Positions 11,658 to 22,949 of a stretch of DNA of 64,000 nt are shown here, one piece after another (the stretch's first letter is position 1; the number at the start of each line of letters is the position of its first letter). Made by a program: the position numbers and the translations under genes. Below the pieces are notes generated by a model, which made no database searches, was not told the DNA's origin, and saw only the letters and a list, made by a program, of their open reading frames with translations. This stretch comes from Botryosphaeria dothidea. Lineage: Eukaryota > Ascomycota > Dothideomycetes > Botryosphaeriales > Botryosphaeriaceae. The stretch covers positions 4,278,001 to 4,342,000 of the forward strand of contig WWBZ02000022.1 in assembly GCA_011503125.2 (NCBI GenBank), in the 5' to 3' direction.

Positions 11658-13169
11658 GATGCACGCGGTTGGAGAGAGACTGAGAGGACGCCAGGCTAAG
11701 GCGAGGGAAAAAAACGAGAGAGGAATGGATGGAGAACTGGAAGTGACGATGAAGAAAGAGTGGTGGTTATTACCGCAGACGACGCATGACGAGAGGGTGG
11801 GTAAGCAAGAAACGGTGTTGGAGGGAGAAAGAGAGAAAACGGGACTCGGTCCAGAGCAAAAGCGAGGAGGAGACCAGTCGCGTTTCACGGCTCTGCACGG
11901 ACGGTCATCCGAGAGTGCGCCCAGTCAGTGGTGGGCGCATCTCGAGCGCTCTCGCGCTTGCGACGATGCTCAGCTTGGCCGTACCAGGCCCTGAAAAGGG
12001 GACCAATGACCAGGCCTTACCCGTTGCGACCCGCGGCGAGCCTTAGGTGACGTTTCTTACCTAGGATCAGCCTGTCGGGACACCGGCAAGTTCCGAGTAC
12101 GAGCGCGAGGCTGGTGTTGCCTCGACGCCCTTCCCGCATGCTGTTTCTCTGAACTGACCTCAGAAGCAGCGGGAACCAACGGCCGTCGCTGCTGATGTGG
12201 CGCCCAAGATAAAAAAAAAAAAAAAGAACGAGATACTGGGGTTGCGAAATGGTCGACATGGAGATACTATCACGTGCGGATCATCGAGTGATCGGCAACG
12301 GTATACCAAGCGCATGGAGTCCCGAAGCGGCGATGGCGTCGGGTACAGGAAAGGAGACGGTATTTTTACCCGACTTCTCACGCTCGCCCTTGAAGGCAAA
12401 CCGGCTTTCTGCTGTCCCGACACGCCGATAGGAGCCAAACAACGCGTGAAATGCTAACCAAAAAAAGGCAAAAACGACGAACACTGCTCCCTCCGGCGGT
12501 TAAATTGGGGGTGGGTGACCTGCCCGGTTGATCGAGACTGATCCCAGTTCTTCCAGAATTTCGTGGGCTGTGTGTGAGTCCAAGGCATGGCCCCTTGGCG
12601 GCAGATATCTGGGGTAGAATATTTGTTTCACAAGGTCGACGTTGAGACGACGCCAACCACATGTTACACAACAGATTTTTGACGTCACCGATCGACCAAT
12701 CCGACAACAACGTGCATTCTCATTTGAGCGGTGAGCGGATGAAATTCGATAGATTGCAGAAAAAGACCATGGTTTTTTCTTCCGGCCATTGGCTTTGCCC
12801 ATACTGACACGCTACTTTCCGCATCTGGCTCAATTCCTCCTAAGCTTTATCAGAAGCATCATTCTCATCTCCGCCATCTCCACCTACCTTTCGATTTCTC
12901 TCCGCATTTGTGCCTTGCAATCTCGCTGTTTCAAATTATGGCTAATGTCTCCCAAGCTCATCATCTGCTGGCCCACTGTACCTGGATCCCCAACCATCTC
13001 GACCTTTGCCCCAACCCGCCAAAGTCCCCATGACCACTGAACAAGCCACCCTGTTCCGGCACTTCGTTCTCACTCCCATCCAGGCTCTCACCCCGTACAG
13101 ACCATTGCTCTCCGCATCTCCTTCGACCTTGCACGTTTCGCCCTATCCGCCATCGCCACTGCCCTACCG
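11658..13169. other. Long intergenic stretch; no supported gene
   Basis: About 1.5 kb holding the P450 promoter side and the 3' flank of the next gene. A run of about 15 A starts near 12210. Several open frames exist on both strands but none shows a domain, signal peptide or convincing splice structure. Confidence 0.5.
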
Positions 13170-13674
13170 TCAAACTATCTGGTACCACCACCCATCTATC
13201 CTCACCACCTCCGGCACCCCATCACTGCCATGCTGGCACACCGCATACATCTCCCTGAACTGCAACAGCAGCTCGTTGACATATTTGTGCTCTCTCTTAG
13301 CTTTCTCCAACAAAGTCGGCTCGCTATCCTCGACAGGCATGACGTTCGTCTGTCGCAGCGACTCGATCATGCATGACTCGTGATGCTTGCTGCACAGCTT
13401 GTCGGCTATTGCGGTTGTCTCCTTGATCGCGCTGGTCGCCATCATGTATTTGGAGTAGTGGTCCACGCGATGGTTTCTGGCGCTGCGCTCCTCATCCTTC
13501 AGCGGGACGATGATGCAGAGGAAGTGGTGGAGTTCGGCGAGGTCGCGGTATGCGGCCGCCATGGCTTTGGTGACATCGGCGTGCATCTCGTACCTGAAGC
13601 GCGCCTGGGATGCTTGTTAGTGTCTGTGATGCGGATTTATGGGTTCTTGAGCATACGGAGTAATCCGGGTCCAT
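13170..13674 (-). CDS. Small hypothetical protein
   Basis: Two exons, 13657-13674 and 13170-13604, with a 52-bp intron (GTATGC...CCCAG) give 150 residues in phase, starting MDPDYSARFRYEMHADV. The first exon codes only six residues. The sequence is mostly helical and charged, with many histidines (ELHHF, RNHRVDHYSKYMMA, SKHHESC) and a conserved-looking C-terminus ending GWWYQIV. There is no signal peptide, membrane helix or motif I recognise. A soluble cytosolic protein is likely. I regard the gene as probable because the intron joins two coding stretches cleanly, but function is unknown. Confidence 0.55.
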
Positions 13675-14353
13675 GACTGTCTGAGATAAGGCAGAAAAGG
13701 ATATGAAGGGTGTTGTTCCTCAGGGCGTTGGAGCTGCGTGGTGCTGGCCTTCTGAGGCTCTAATTGGGAATGTCGTTGGAGCTTTATGGCCCGTGGTCAA
13801 CGGCACTTCTTTGACGGGATATCTTAGACATGTCTCAAATTGACAAAGATGAATAAAGTCGACGCAGAATTTCCAGATTCTTCCTAACGCTTTATCACGG
13901 CTGGACCAATGAGTTCTATGGTGACGAGAAACAGAAGACGGACAAACACCCCGCCATGCATCTTTCGAGAACGCTCTCCGTACTGCTCAAAGTCTCACCA
14001 GCAGCCAACCCTGAGACAAACGACGAGCGCATGCCTCCGACCGCAATCCTAAACGCGAATTATCTAGTATGCCCACGCGGACCTTTTCAACCCTGGCTTC
14101 TTCATCACCGCCATCAAAGCCAGCGACAGCCTCAACAACAAACACTCTTTCCCTGACACGCAGGTACTCACGATTTGAAGGGGAAATAAATTGTATCAAA
14201 TGGTATATTAGCAACTACAGATGTCACCTCATTCGTAAAGAGCGCCTTTATCTCCAACAAAGTAGCTTGTTTCGTACTCAGCACAAAAATATGCAAGAGA
14301 ACACTTCATCCCTTATGCGTTTGTCATGATCATCACATGCCCCCCTCCCCAAC
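13675..14353. other. Intergenic; nothing recognised
   Basis: Lies between the small hypothetical gene and the 3' end of the oligopeptide transporter. No coding pattern or repeat noticed. Confidence 0.5.
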
Positions 14354-16887
14354 CTACCAGCTACTCGGCCCAAACGTCTCGCCCGGCGCCACCGTCTTCT
14401 GCACGGCCGTGCCCTCATAATCCATCGTCTCGATAACCGTGTTCCCCCACCACTGCGGCGGGCTCACCTGCGGCAGCAACAGCGCGAAGAAAATCACAAT
14501 CGTGCTCAGCGCCAGCCCCGAGTCCAGCGCCGCCGACGTGATGTAGTTGTACGTCATCCACCAGCCGCGCGCCCGCCGCCTGATCAGGCGATTGAACACC
14601 AGCCCGACGATGCCCCACGACCAGTAGATCAGCGGCGTGGCGGGCGGCATGTACCCCAAGTTGCCGAAGATGACCGGCGCGTTGAGGTAGCGGGCGGGCG
14701 AGTTGGGGAAGCGGCGCGCGAGCAGATAAAACACGACGGGCGTGGCGGCGCCGATGAGCCAGAACCACTGCAGGTTGGCGTACGTCGCGCCGCCCGAGAA
14801 CATGCGGGCGGGGCCGATGGCGCCCCAGATGATGGACGCGTTGAAGAAGACGCGACCGTTGGGGCAGGTGAAGCGGGCGGACTGGTCGGCGGCGCAGATG
14901 CTCGCGATGGCGCCGAACGCCCAGTCGAGCACGGCGATCTGCACGAGCGAGCCCCACACGGTGGCGGCGGCCTGCGCCCAGAAGACGGTCTTGGGCGGCA
15001 GCTTCATGTAGTGCGCCATCTTGAGGTCCTGCGTGTACAGCAGCCCCTGGTACATGGTGATGTAGCCGATCGTCTTGAAGCACATCATGGCGAGCGGGCG
15101 CCCGGGCAGCATGTAGCCGACGACGAACTCGGTGAAGACGTTGAGCCCGATCTGCACGTTGGTGATGGCCCACACCATGCCGATCGGGACGAACCAGAAG
15201 GCGGAGATGAGGATGGCGACGATGTAGGCCCACCAGGTGAGGCCGGTCGGGTAGCCGAGCACGGTGCCGAAGCCCATGGCGAGGATGGCGACGCCGAGCG
15301 CCCAGAACCACCAGTCGGGCGCCTCGGGGTAGCGCTTCATCAGCTTCATGTGCACGTCGTCTTCTTGGTCGCGGGCGGCCCTGGCGCGGTACCAGATCTC
15401 CTGCCAGTGGAAGAGGCCGGTGTGGACGATGGTGGCGATGATGGTGGCGAAGCTGAGGCCATAGCACATGGCGAACGTGGTCGACAGGAAGATGGGCGAG
15501 TAGGCCTTGTACTTGGCCTCGTCGAAGTTGTAGTCGGGGGTCAGGATCTTGCTGACATTGTACGTGCTTCCGGTGTTGTCGTAGCTGGAAGAGTCGCTCA
15601 TGGGGAGATACTCGGAGTACCAGGCCTTGGTGTAGTGGATGCCGAGCGGCGTGATGATCTGGAAGACAACAAGACCGATGAGGGTGTTTGCGATGGCATG
15701 CCACGGAGGGATTAGAGGAGACTGGATGTACGAGGTAACGAACGTCCAGTCAAACGTGATTGGAATCATGGAAAGGCCCGAGTATCCACCGAAGATCTGA
15801 TTAATGACCGGATTGTTGGGCTTGATCCAGGTGACAAAGGCGAATACGCTCAGGCCCTGCCAGATGAAGCCTGGAAACCAGTACCAAATGAAACCACCGA
15901 TAACGACGTACAAGAACCACTTGTACCTGGTAACAGTCCAACCGTTGGTCTGGCCGGGATCGGGTTTCTCGCTGCCTTTCCGGTGCAGGGTGAAGAACAG
16001 GGCGCAGTTGGGCAGCGTCTGTGGAAATATCATGGCCGCTGGATACACGAGGAATCGTCGGAAAGAGCCCGCAAGGCCGAATCCAAGCATCTGGGTGACG
16101 AGCGTGAAGAGCAGGTTGAAGCCCCAGCCGAGGTCATATCCGTAGAATCCACGTAGGGCCTCAATGGTGTCCGTACTGTAGGCCACGCCATTCCCGAAAG
16201 TTACGTTGGCCATGATGGTGACGAGCGTATGCTCCTTGACGTTGAAAGGACCAGGGTTCAGTGAGAATTCCAAGCCGAATACGTTGAACGTGCGCGAAGG
16301 CATCACGCGTTCCCAGAGTTTCCCGACAGGGTAGGACAAGCTGTATGGGTCAGTGGTTCGTCGTGATGTGTCATGAGCACACACTTACAGCTGGGCGACA
16401 ATGGAGGTGATGGTGATGCTGGGATTGCGTAGATTGAACAGCATGTTCAAACCACTTCCGATGGTGGTGAAGATGAGGCCGATGACCCAGGCTCTGATGG
16501 TGTTGCAAGGCAGCGTGTCATCATCCGTGTTCGGAACAGCGGAAGCGACTTCAGGATAGGGCGAATTCTCTTCCAGCTCCTGCTCGAGGTTGATCTCGGC
16601 CTCCTCATCGCCCTGCTGGACAGCCGACTCAATGGCATCGCGCTTGTCGCTATCCAGGTTGGGATCCCATCTGCAGGCGATTAGACTTTGTCTTACTGGT
16701 CTAAAGAAGCGGCGTAGTACCGATGGAGGGCAGTGAAAGCCTTGAGGTCCTTTGCGGCCTCGGCGGCTTTGGCGTCTTTGTCGACCTCAGTGGCAGAGGC
16801 TTCAGGCGCCTTGTCCTCCAGCGTGTTCATTGCCACGCTGTCGGTGTCGCGGCGCGACATGGGCCATGGCTTTCGGAAGCTGGGCAT
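14354..16887 (-). CDS. OPT-family oligopeptide transporter
   Basis: Proton-coupled small-peptide transporter of the OPT family, expected in the plasma membrane. Three exons, 16721-16887, 16389-16670 and 14354-16340, with 50- and 48-bp introns encode 811 residues, normal for the family. A polar N-terminus of about 120 residues is followed by many membrane helices starting at AWVIGLIFTTIGSGLNMLF. Family hallmarks include NLRNPSITITSIVAQLLSYP, the SLNPGPFNVKEHTL signature (the NPGPFN.KEH core is the classic OPT motif), WYWFPGFIWQGLSVFAF and the C-terminal KYMNAPVIFG-like stretch (RYLNAPVIFGNLGYMPPATP). The frame is intact. In fungi such transporters supply peptide nitrogen or oligopeptide-like substrates; the substrate here cannot be told from the sequence. 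Confidence 0.95.
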
Positions 16888-18606
16888 CGTGTCTTGCGCG
16901 AGATTACTCGGTCAAGACTCAAGAGAGGACGCGCGGCTAGATGGAATGGTGCAGCGAAAGGCGCATGCATATATAGGACGGGCGAGGGGCGGCAGCATGA
17001 ATGCCACCTTTACCGGGGCATGGCTGTCCAACGATCTTGCTCTGTCCCACGATAACGGTGCATGGAAGCACACGGCTAGGCGAGTGCGACGGCTGGGACG
17101 ATCAGTAGACCCGAAGTGGAAGGTGGTGTGGGCGAGGTTCTAGAAAACAACGTCGAAGATAAGATGATAGGGCGGATTTGTTGGGTGTGCAGGGCGGGCG
17201 AGAGGGGCGGGCCGGGAGAATGACGCGGCATCTGAGGTAGTTTGACTTCGAGTGAAATAATAGATCAAAGTGAATTTTGGATGGGCCGAGACGGTTGTGA
17301 TTAGCGGCCCATGGTACGCGCACGAGTGCCCTGGCCAGCTATTGGGTTAGTCGTCGGAGTTGTGCCACGGAACCAAGAGCTGAGAAGAGTCCTGGCGGCA
17401 GTCAAGCCTCGGTGACACGCATGCTTGAGCCTGACGAGCGTGGTCATTGGCCGGGTTGGTGTGGAGTAGCACGCTGATAAGCAACACAAGATATCGCCGC
17501 ATCGCCATTCCCCGTTCGCGCCGCTGGCCGTTTCTGGAAGCTGGGCCGGCCGACAGCTCGATTGATGTCGTGCGGGTGAGAGATGGGAGCAAAAGCTTCA
17601 ATTGATGGATGCGAATGTCGGGTTGGGCTCTCCGCGTCTATTTCGAGCCGAGTTCGTGTCCGGGAGGGTGGGAAACTCAGCTGGCCTGGCATGTGCGTCT
17701 TTGCCTCACTAAGACAAAGTCTACTCAGCTACCCCGCTTCTCCTGCCGTACACCCTCCATGGAGCCAGGCGAGTCCATGACACAAACTCATGGTCCAGAT
17801 TTAAATAAGAAGTTGACGGCCTGAACATTGGAGCTCGCACCGAGTAACTGCCTGTCCGCCTGTCGTCTTCCCGTGGCCACGAATAGAGCGGCTGCTGCTT
17901 ATCATGGACCAACAACGCCGTGTGGGATATTGATGTCACCATGTGTTCCCATCTGGTATTCGATAAAGCCTCTTACGTCGGACGAATCCCCGACACAGTC
18001 TCGTACATGGGAGCGTGGTGGCAGGTTGAGATCCAAACTTATCCGGAGAAGCTGGACGAGACGGTCGCGTGCACCTTACTTATCATCTTCGACGCGGCCC
18101 GTGCTATTCTGGTCGATCGCATGTTCTTAACGCATATGATCGCAATTGTCCGCCGATGCGGCGCATCCGGCCGGAGTTGTCCTTGCTCTTTCTCTGCTAC
18201 GCGTCTTCGCCGGGTCGACGCCGCGCGTCATTCGTGCTCGGTAGATATGGCTTTTGGGAGGAGCGCTTGTTATATTGATGCGCACGGGTTCACATATCGA
18301 AAGAGACGCACGGCGTCGAAGTTTGCAGTCCAGCCAAGCTTTCTCCGGTGCCCAGAATCATTGCTGACGGTGACCTTATCTGGCATGGTGCCCTAGCCGG
18401 CCGATCCCGTTGCTGCAAACTATGGCGTCAGCCATCAGGCACCCGCTTAAATGATCCTACAACCCCTCCAGCGTCCGCACTGCATCAAACCACAACTCCC
18501 GAATGACCGTTCTAAACTGCGTGCTGACACGCCCATGCTTGTTCAGAATAGAACAAATGCAGTGATTACAGAAGAGTAAATCATTCAGCTCCAGACCTCT
18601 TTCTTC
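16888..18606. other. Long intergenic stretch; no supported gene
   Basis: About 1.7 kb upstream of the OPT transporter. Open frames of up to 158 codons (17920-18396, plus) have no recognisable domain and an atypical Arg/Cys-rich composition, so none is called. Confidence 0.45.
16970..16975 (-). promoter_or_regulatory. TATA-like element of the OPT gene
   Basis: TATATA about 83 bp upstream of the transporter ATG. Spacing fits a core promoter; inference only. Confidence 0.4.
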
Positions 18607-19173
18607 TCATTGCGCCTTGTCCTTTGGCGTCCATATCACACACGCCAACTTATATTGCCTACCATCAGGAATGCGCGAGGTTAAATCAATCTCCTCGACC
18701 TCTTCAAATCCCAATTTTGCGTACAGGGACTTTCCCCACAGAGCTGGCTTCCGTGTACACCGGGACGCCGTCCTTCTCGGCCTATGCCATCCCCCATCGG
18801 ACGAGCGCACTTCCCAGCCCTTTGCCCTGGTAATCGGGATCGGAAAACAGCAAGGCAAGGTCTAGCCAATCAGCAGAAAACCCCAGTCCCCAACGCAAGA
18901 ACTTACACCAGAAATCCCTACTCTCCCCAAACACCCTCTTCCTCGCCTCCTCAAACCCCTTCACCTGCCCCTCCAGCACCGCCCCGTCAACACACCTGGG
19001 CCGGCCGTCCGGACGGGCCCGGGTCGACCATCTTGAAGGCGCGCGCGCCCACGGCGGAAGGCCGCCTCTTCGTCCGGGTGGGCCGGGTCGGCCAGGCGCG
19101 GCGGGAAGAGGGTGGCGCGCAGGGCGTCGTCGTCGGTGATGGGCTGTTGCTGGTAGGCGGCGCTTGGCGGCAT
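18607..19173 (-). pseudogene. GNAT-type N-acetyltransferase, decayed
   Basis: Remnant of a fungal GNAT acetyltransferase (acyl transfer from acetyl-CoA). The pieces read HPDEEAAFRR, AFKMVDPGPSGRPAQV, VLEGQVKGFEEARKRVFGE, then LALLFSDPDYQGKGLGSALVRWGMA, carrying the acetyl-CoA loop Q-G-K-G-L-G-S-A, and SLYAKLGFEEVEEIDL. A 45-bp intron near 18860-18910 (GTAAGT...CTAG) restores 'FWYLALLFSDP'. Four lesions break it: frame shifts near 19060 (a CG-repeat tract) and 19000, an in-frame TAG after RWGMA (about 18783-18785), and one extra G in a GGGG run near 18738 before SLYAKLG. The family call is good; the protein cannot be made as written unless several of these are sequencing errors. Confidence 0.72.
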
Positions 19174-20812
19174 GGTTCTGTGTGGTGGCGGCGAGGACGG
19201 AGGCTGTGGTGGGGGCAGGGAATTGAGCGACTTATAGGTGAGCGGTATGCCCCACCAACAAACGCGTTTTCTTCAACCTTGTTCGCTGCAGAACAAGTTT
19301 AACTGCTCAGTCTTCTTTGAATGAAGCCAATTTACTCGAAAAATTATCGATAAAAAAAAAATCAAATTAAAAGCACACGTGGTGCTGCGAGTGCGTATCG
19401 CGTCGCCACAGCTTCACCGGAGTAGGCTCCACTCCAATCGTATCCACAATGACTTCGAGGACTGACCATGATCTCCAAACAGGGCCGCCTTGCTACCAAA
19501 CTCCTGATTGTCAAGCAAGGCAAATTATGTCTTTCACTGCCACATGTTGGCTACAGTGTCTGTGCTAAAGAATTGGTGCTGCGCGATGTACGGCCGACAT
19601 GGACTTCAAGTGTACATTGTGGCTAGAACATCAATTCTTCGTTCTGAGCATAAGATGCGCTTACGCCTACCATGCTGTATTGTATTAGAATGCCAAATTC
19701 ACTGACATGCACTGCGGAAGTGGCGAAACAGGAGTTTTTGTAGGCCCGATGGAAAATGTGCGGTCGTTGGGTGTGTATGTGGAGTGGAAACTATGTTTCG
19801 GTGTTGAAACGTTTGAGGGTGCGGATGACGTAGTGTAGCTTTAGCTCGCCGGGAGCACGCTGTATAGAAGCAAGGTTACGCGAGATCCGGCGTCGAGAGT
19901 AGTAGATTAGGTCAAGTGGATGTATAGGTGGTTGTAGGGGTGTCGGTGCTGGAGTTAGAGGGAGCTCAAGTATTTGCGCGGGGTCTTAGCGGATTCTTGG
20001 CCTTGTAAGCATACATGTCATGGACAGAGTTTGACTGTTTACCGTTGGCCGGAACTGATGGGAAATAGATGACGGTCCTGTGATGAAGCGACTGCTTCAC
20101 ACTCTTCGTCACTTAGGAGATGCTTTACCAAGTCAGTCTGGGCAGAATCCCGAACCCAGGCATTAATTCATGCATCCCCGTTTGGAATAAGGGAAGAAGA
20201 CTCAGCAGAACAGTGCGATCTAGAATTTGGTGGCCTGCCTGGAGCTGAAGAGAGTGGTCCTCTCGTAGTGCCTCGTATTACCCCGCATATTCGGATCTCG
20301 GGCGCGTTTCATCACACTTCATCTGGTGAATTCAACACTTAAGGCCTAACAATGGTAAGAGAGGCAAGCCATCGCGGACGACAGGCAAGCCTGCGGAGGT
20401 CGTTGAGATAGGCGGCGGAGGCGGAGCCTAAGTGAGCCATCAAGCTTATGTGCACGGACCAAGCGCCGCCACTCTTGCCGGCATCACTTTCCTGAAGCAT
20501 TTCCGGCAGGTCTGCCCTGATAGTCTTGGCACAGTCTATCCAATCCGCTCCCATGATCCCGGCTAGCGTGAACCCGGATATCTATGGCTTCAAGGAGGGC
20601 GTATCTAACCCTGATTGCAGCCGCGTACTTACTTCAGCTCTTGGCTCTTGGAGGAGCGGCAACTCTGTATATGCCTATCACTCAGTAACCGAGCAAGGCG
20701 GGGAGCTGGATGATAGATAAGTCTAAATAGATTACTTATGCCTGCCTCTGTTTGTGCGTTGTTTCGTGAGGACACATCTTTCTCCTGACTTCATCCCATC
20801 CACGTCCGCACA
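19174..20812. other. Long intergenic stretch; permease promoter at its right end
   Basis: About 1.6 kb without a credible gene. The last 100 bases carry a tandem GATA motif, listed separately. Confidence 0.5.
20711..20721 (+). promoter_or_regulatory. Tandem GATA motif upstream of permease
   Basis: TGATAGATAAG, two GATA cores in tandem, about 93 bp before the permease ATG. The HGATAR consensus is the known target of AreA/NIT2-type nitrogen regulators in ascomycetes. The same nine bases occur before the neighbouring dehydrogenase. Confidence 0.45.
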
Positions 20813-22501
20813 ATGGCTTCCGACGACGGCAAAGAACCCGTACGACAAACGAAACACGATGGCGAAAAATTCTCAGACCAGGAGCTTTCAACAGTCGAAA
20901 GCTGCGTCCTTGGTGACACTCAGCTTGTTGAGCAAGCCGGCACGAAGAGGAACATCAAGTCTCGCCATGCTCAAATGATCGCTATCGGCGGCAGCATTGG
21001 AACAGGTCTCTTTGTTGGATCCGGTCAGGCTTTGGCGATAGGAGGTCCTGGCATCCTGCTCCTCTCCTACTGCCTGATGGCCATTCTCGTGTATGGCGTC
21101 GTCACAGCAGTGATCGAGGTCGGCACCTACCTGCCACTCTCTGGAAGCTCTATGGCTTACCATTGCGATCGCTTTGTCTCGCCATCTCTTGGATTCGCTC
21201 TCGGCTGGCTCTACTTCTATTCGTTCGGCATCATCCTCGCCTACGAGATCACCACCGCTTCTATCGTCATCAACTACTGGCCAAACTCTGTACACATTGC
21301 TGTTTGGATTTCGATCATGATGATAGTCATCATAGCTCTGAATCTGTCTCCCGTCGGAGTATATGCAGAGACCGAGTTCTGGTTCGCTAGCATCAAGATC
21401 ATCATGATCATCGGCCTCCTCATCCTCTCTTTCATCCTATTCTGGGGCGGCGGACCGAGCCATGACCGCCTCGGTTTCCGCTACTGGAAAGACCCAGGTG
21501 CTGTCAAGGAATACATCACAACAGGGGAGGGAGGACGCTTCACTGCTTTCCTCTACGTATGGGTGTTTTCCGGCTTTTCGTTCTACTTCAGCCCCGAGCT
21601 CATCATTTTCACGGGCGGCGAGATGGTCAACCCACGGAAGAACCTCCCCATCGCAAGTCGACACTTCTTCTGGCGACTCATTTTCTTCTACATCTTCGGA
21701 GTGTTGGCGATCGGAGTCACCTGCAACCCTGACTCCGAAGGGCTAACATCAGGCTCGGGCGACGCCAATGCCTCTCCGTGGGTCATCGCTATCCAGAACG
21801 CCGGCATTCCCATCCTCCCCTCCATCGTCAACGCCGGAATCCTGACCAGCGCCTGCTCCGCGGGCAACGCCTACCTCTACATGTCCAGCCGCTCCATCTA
21901 CTCCCTCGCCGTCTCCGGCAACGCTCCCAAGATCTTCGCGCGCTGCAACCGCTGGGGGTCGCCGATATACTCCATCCTGGCGGCCAGCTGCTTCGCGCCG
22001 CTGGCCTACCTCAGCTGTGGGTCGCAGGCCGGCATCGTCTTCAACTGGCTCGTCAGCCTGACCAACACCGCGGGCTACACGTCGTGGATCCTCTGCGCCA
22101 TCGTCTACCTGCGCTTCCGCAAGGCCTGCGTCGCGCAGGGCGTGTCGGTCCCGTACCGGTCGCGCGTCCAGCCGTACATGGCGTGGGTCAGCCTGGTCTT
22201 CTTCACGATCCTGCTCCTGTGCAACGGCTTCACCTGCTTCTATCCCGGGCGCTTCACCGTCAGCGGCTTCCTGACGACGTACATCGGTATCCCGATTTTT
22301 CTGGTGCTCTGGATCGGCCATAAGCTGATTCTTGGACGGCGGGATCCGTGGATGCGCAGCCCGTGGAAGGTCGACCTCATCACCGGGCTCAGGGAGGTTG
22401 AAGCAGACGCGCGGATGTGGACAGGCATGGAGGAAACGCAGAACGAACAGAAGGCTATGGGGAACAAATGGCTGAAGAAGGTCTCCAACATTTGGGAGTA
22501 A
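20813..22501 (+). CDS. Amino-acid permease (yeast AAT/APC family)
   Basis: Single-exon, 562-residue, 12-helix amino-acid/proton symporter expected in the plasma membrane. After a polar cytosolic N-terminus the first helix carries the family signature HAQMIAIGGSIGTGLFVGSG. Further family segments are SYCLMAILVYGVVTAVIEVGTYLPLSGS, FALGWLYFYSFGIILAYEITTASIVI, FSGFSFYFSPELIIFTGGEMVNPRKNLP and SSRSIYSLAVSGNAPKIFAR. The GEMVNPRKN-P loop is the conserved APC consensus region. The length and the intact frame indicate a working gene. The exact substrate cannot be fixed. The short-chain dehydrogenase and amine oxidase downstream suggest uptake plus breakdown of an amino compound. Confidence 0.95.
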   Translation: MASDDGKEPVRQTKHDGEKFSDQELSTVESCVLGDTQLVEQAGTKRNIKSRHAQMIAIGGSIGTGLFVGSGQALAIGGPGILLLSYCLMAILVYGVVTAVIEVGTYLPLSGSSMAYHCDRFVSPSLGFALGWLYFYSFGIILAYEITTASIVINYWPNSVHIAVWISIMMIVIIALNLSPVGVYAETEFWFASIKIIMIIGLLILSFILFWGGGPSHDRLGFRYWKDPGAVKEYITTGEGGRFTAFLYVWVFSGFSFYFSPELIIFTGGEMVNPRKNLPIASRHFFWRLIFFYIFGVLAIGVTCNPDSEGLTSGSGDANASPWVIAIQNAGIPILPSIVNAGILTSACSAGNAYLYMSSRSIYSLAVSGNAPKIFARCNRWGSPIYSILAASCFAPLAYLSCGSQAGIVFNWLVSLTNTAGYTSWILCAIVYLRFRKACVAQGVSVPYRSRVQPYMAWVSLVFFTILLLCNGFTCFYPGRFTVSGFLTTYIGIPIFLVLWIGHKLILGRRDPWMRSPWKVDLITGLREVEADARMWTGMEETQNEQKAMGNKWLKKVSNIWE

Positions 22502-22949
22502 AAACCCACAGGGCACAGCGTGTGCTGCACGCCCCACTTTGAGATGTAGATTCCGTATTAGTACTAAGAAGAGGGTGAATACAACTGACGACTCCTGAAA
22601 GAGCTGCTTTACGCAATCTATGCTGGCCCAGATAAGAGACGAAGTGCGTGACTGCAACTGGCGGGAGTGGGATGCGTACATGGGCGTTTGCGCTATGCTT
22701 GTTTAGGCAAGGGTACCCCGGATTCGTTTATGGAAAGTTACGCCTGAGGAAGGCCGACAGCTCTACTTCAGGTCAACTTTGGGAAACTGTATGACCAGCA
22801 CTCGCCGAGCCCCGCAGATAGTGCTCGTCCAGGCGATAGATAAATAATAGGTTCTTGAGCATACAGGATTGCTCGCTTACCCTACTTGCCAACAACTCCA
22901 ACCAACCATTCGACCTACGAAGAATTCCAGCTTCACGCAAAGACACAAC
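22502..22949. other. Intergenic; promoter of the short-chain dehydrogenase
   Basis: 448 bp between two co-directional genes, containing the tandem GATA motif listed next. Nothing else noted. Confidence 0.5.
22835..22843 (+). promoter_or_regulatory. Tandem GATA motif upstream of dehydrogenase
   Basis: GATAGATAA, identical over nine bases to the motif before the permease and at a similar distance (about 107 bp) from the ATG. Confidence 0.42.

Noticed and set aside
14415..15704. 429-codon minus-strand frame inside the OPT gene
   Set aside because: Out-of-frame shadow of the transporter, His/Arg-rich.
17920..18396. 158-codon plus-strand open frame in the gap after the OPT gene
   Set aside because: No domain, no signal, no splice support; composition not like neighbouring genes.
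21749..22681. 310-codon minus-strand frame opposite the permease
   Set aside because: Antisense shadow; the permease frame is unambiguous.
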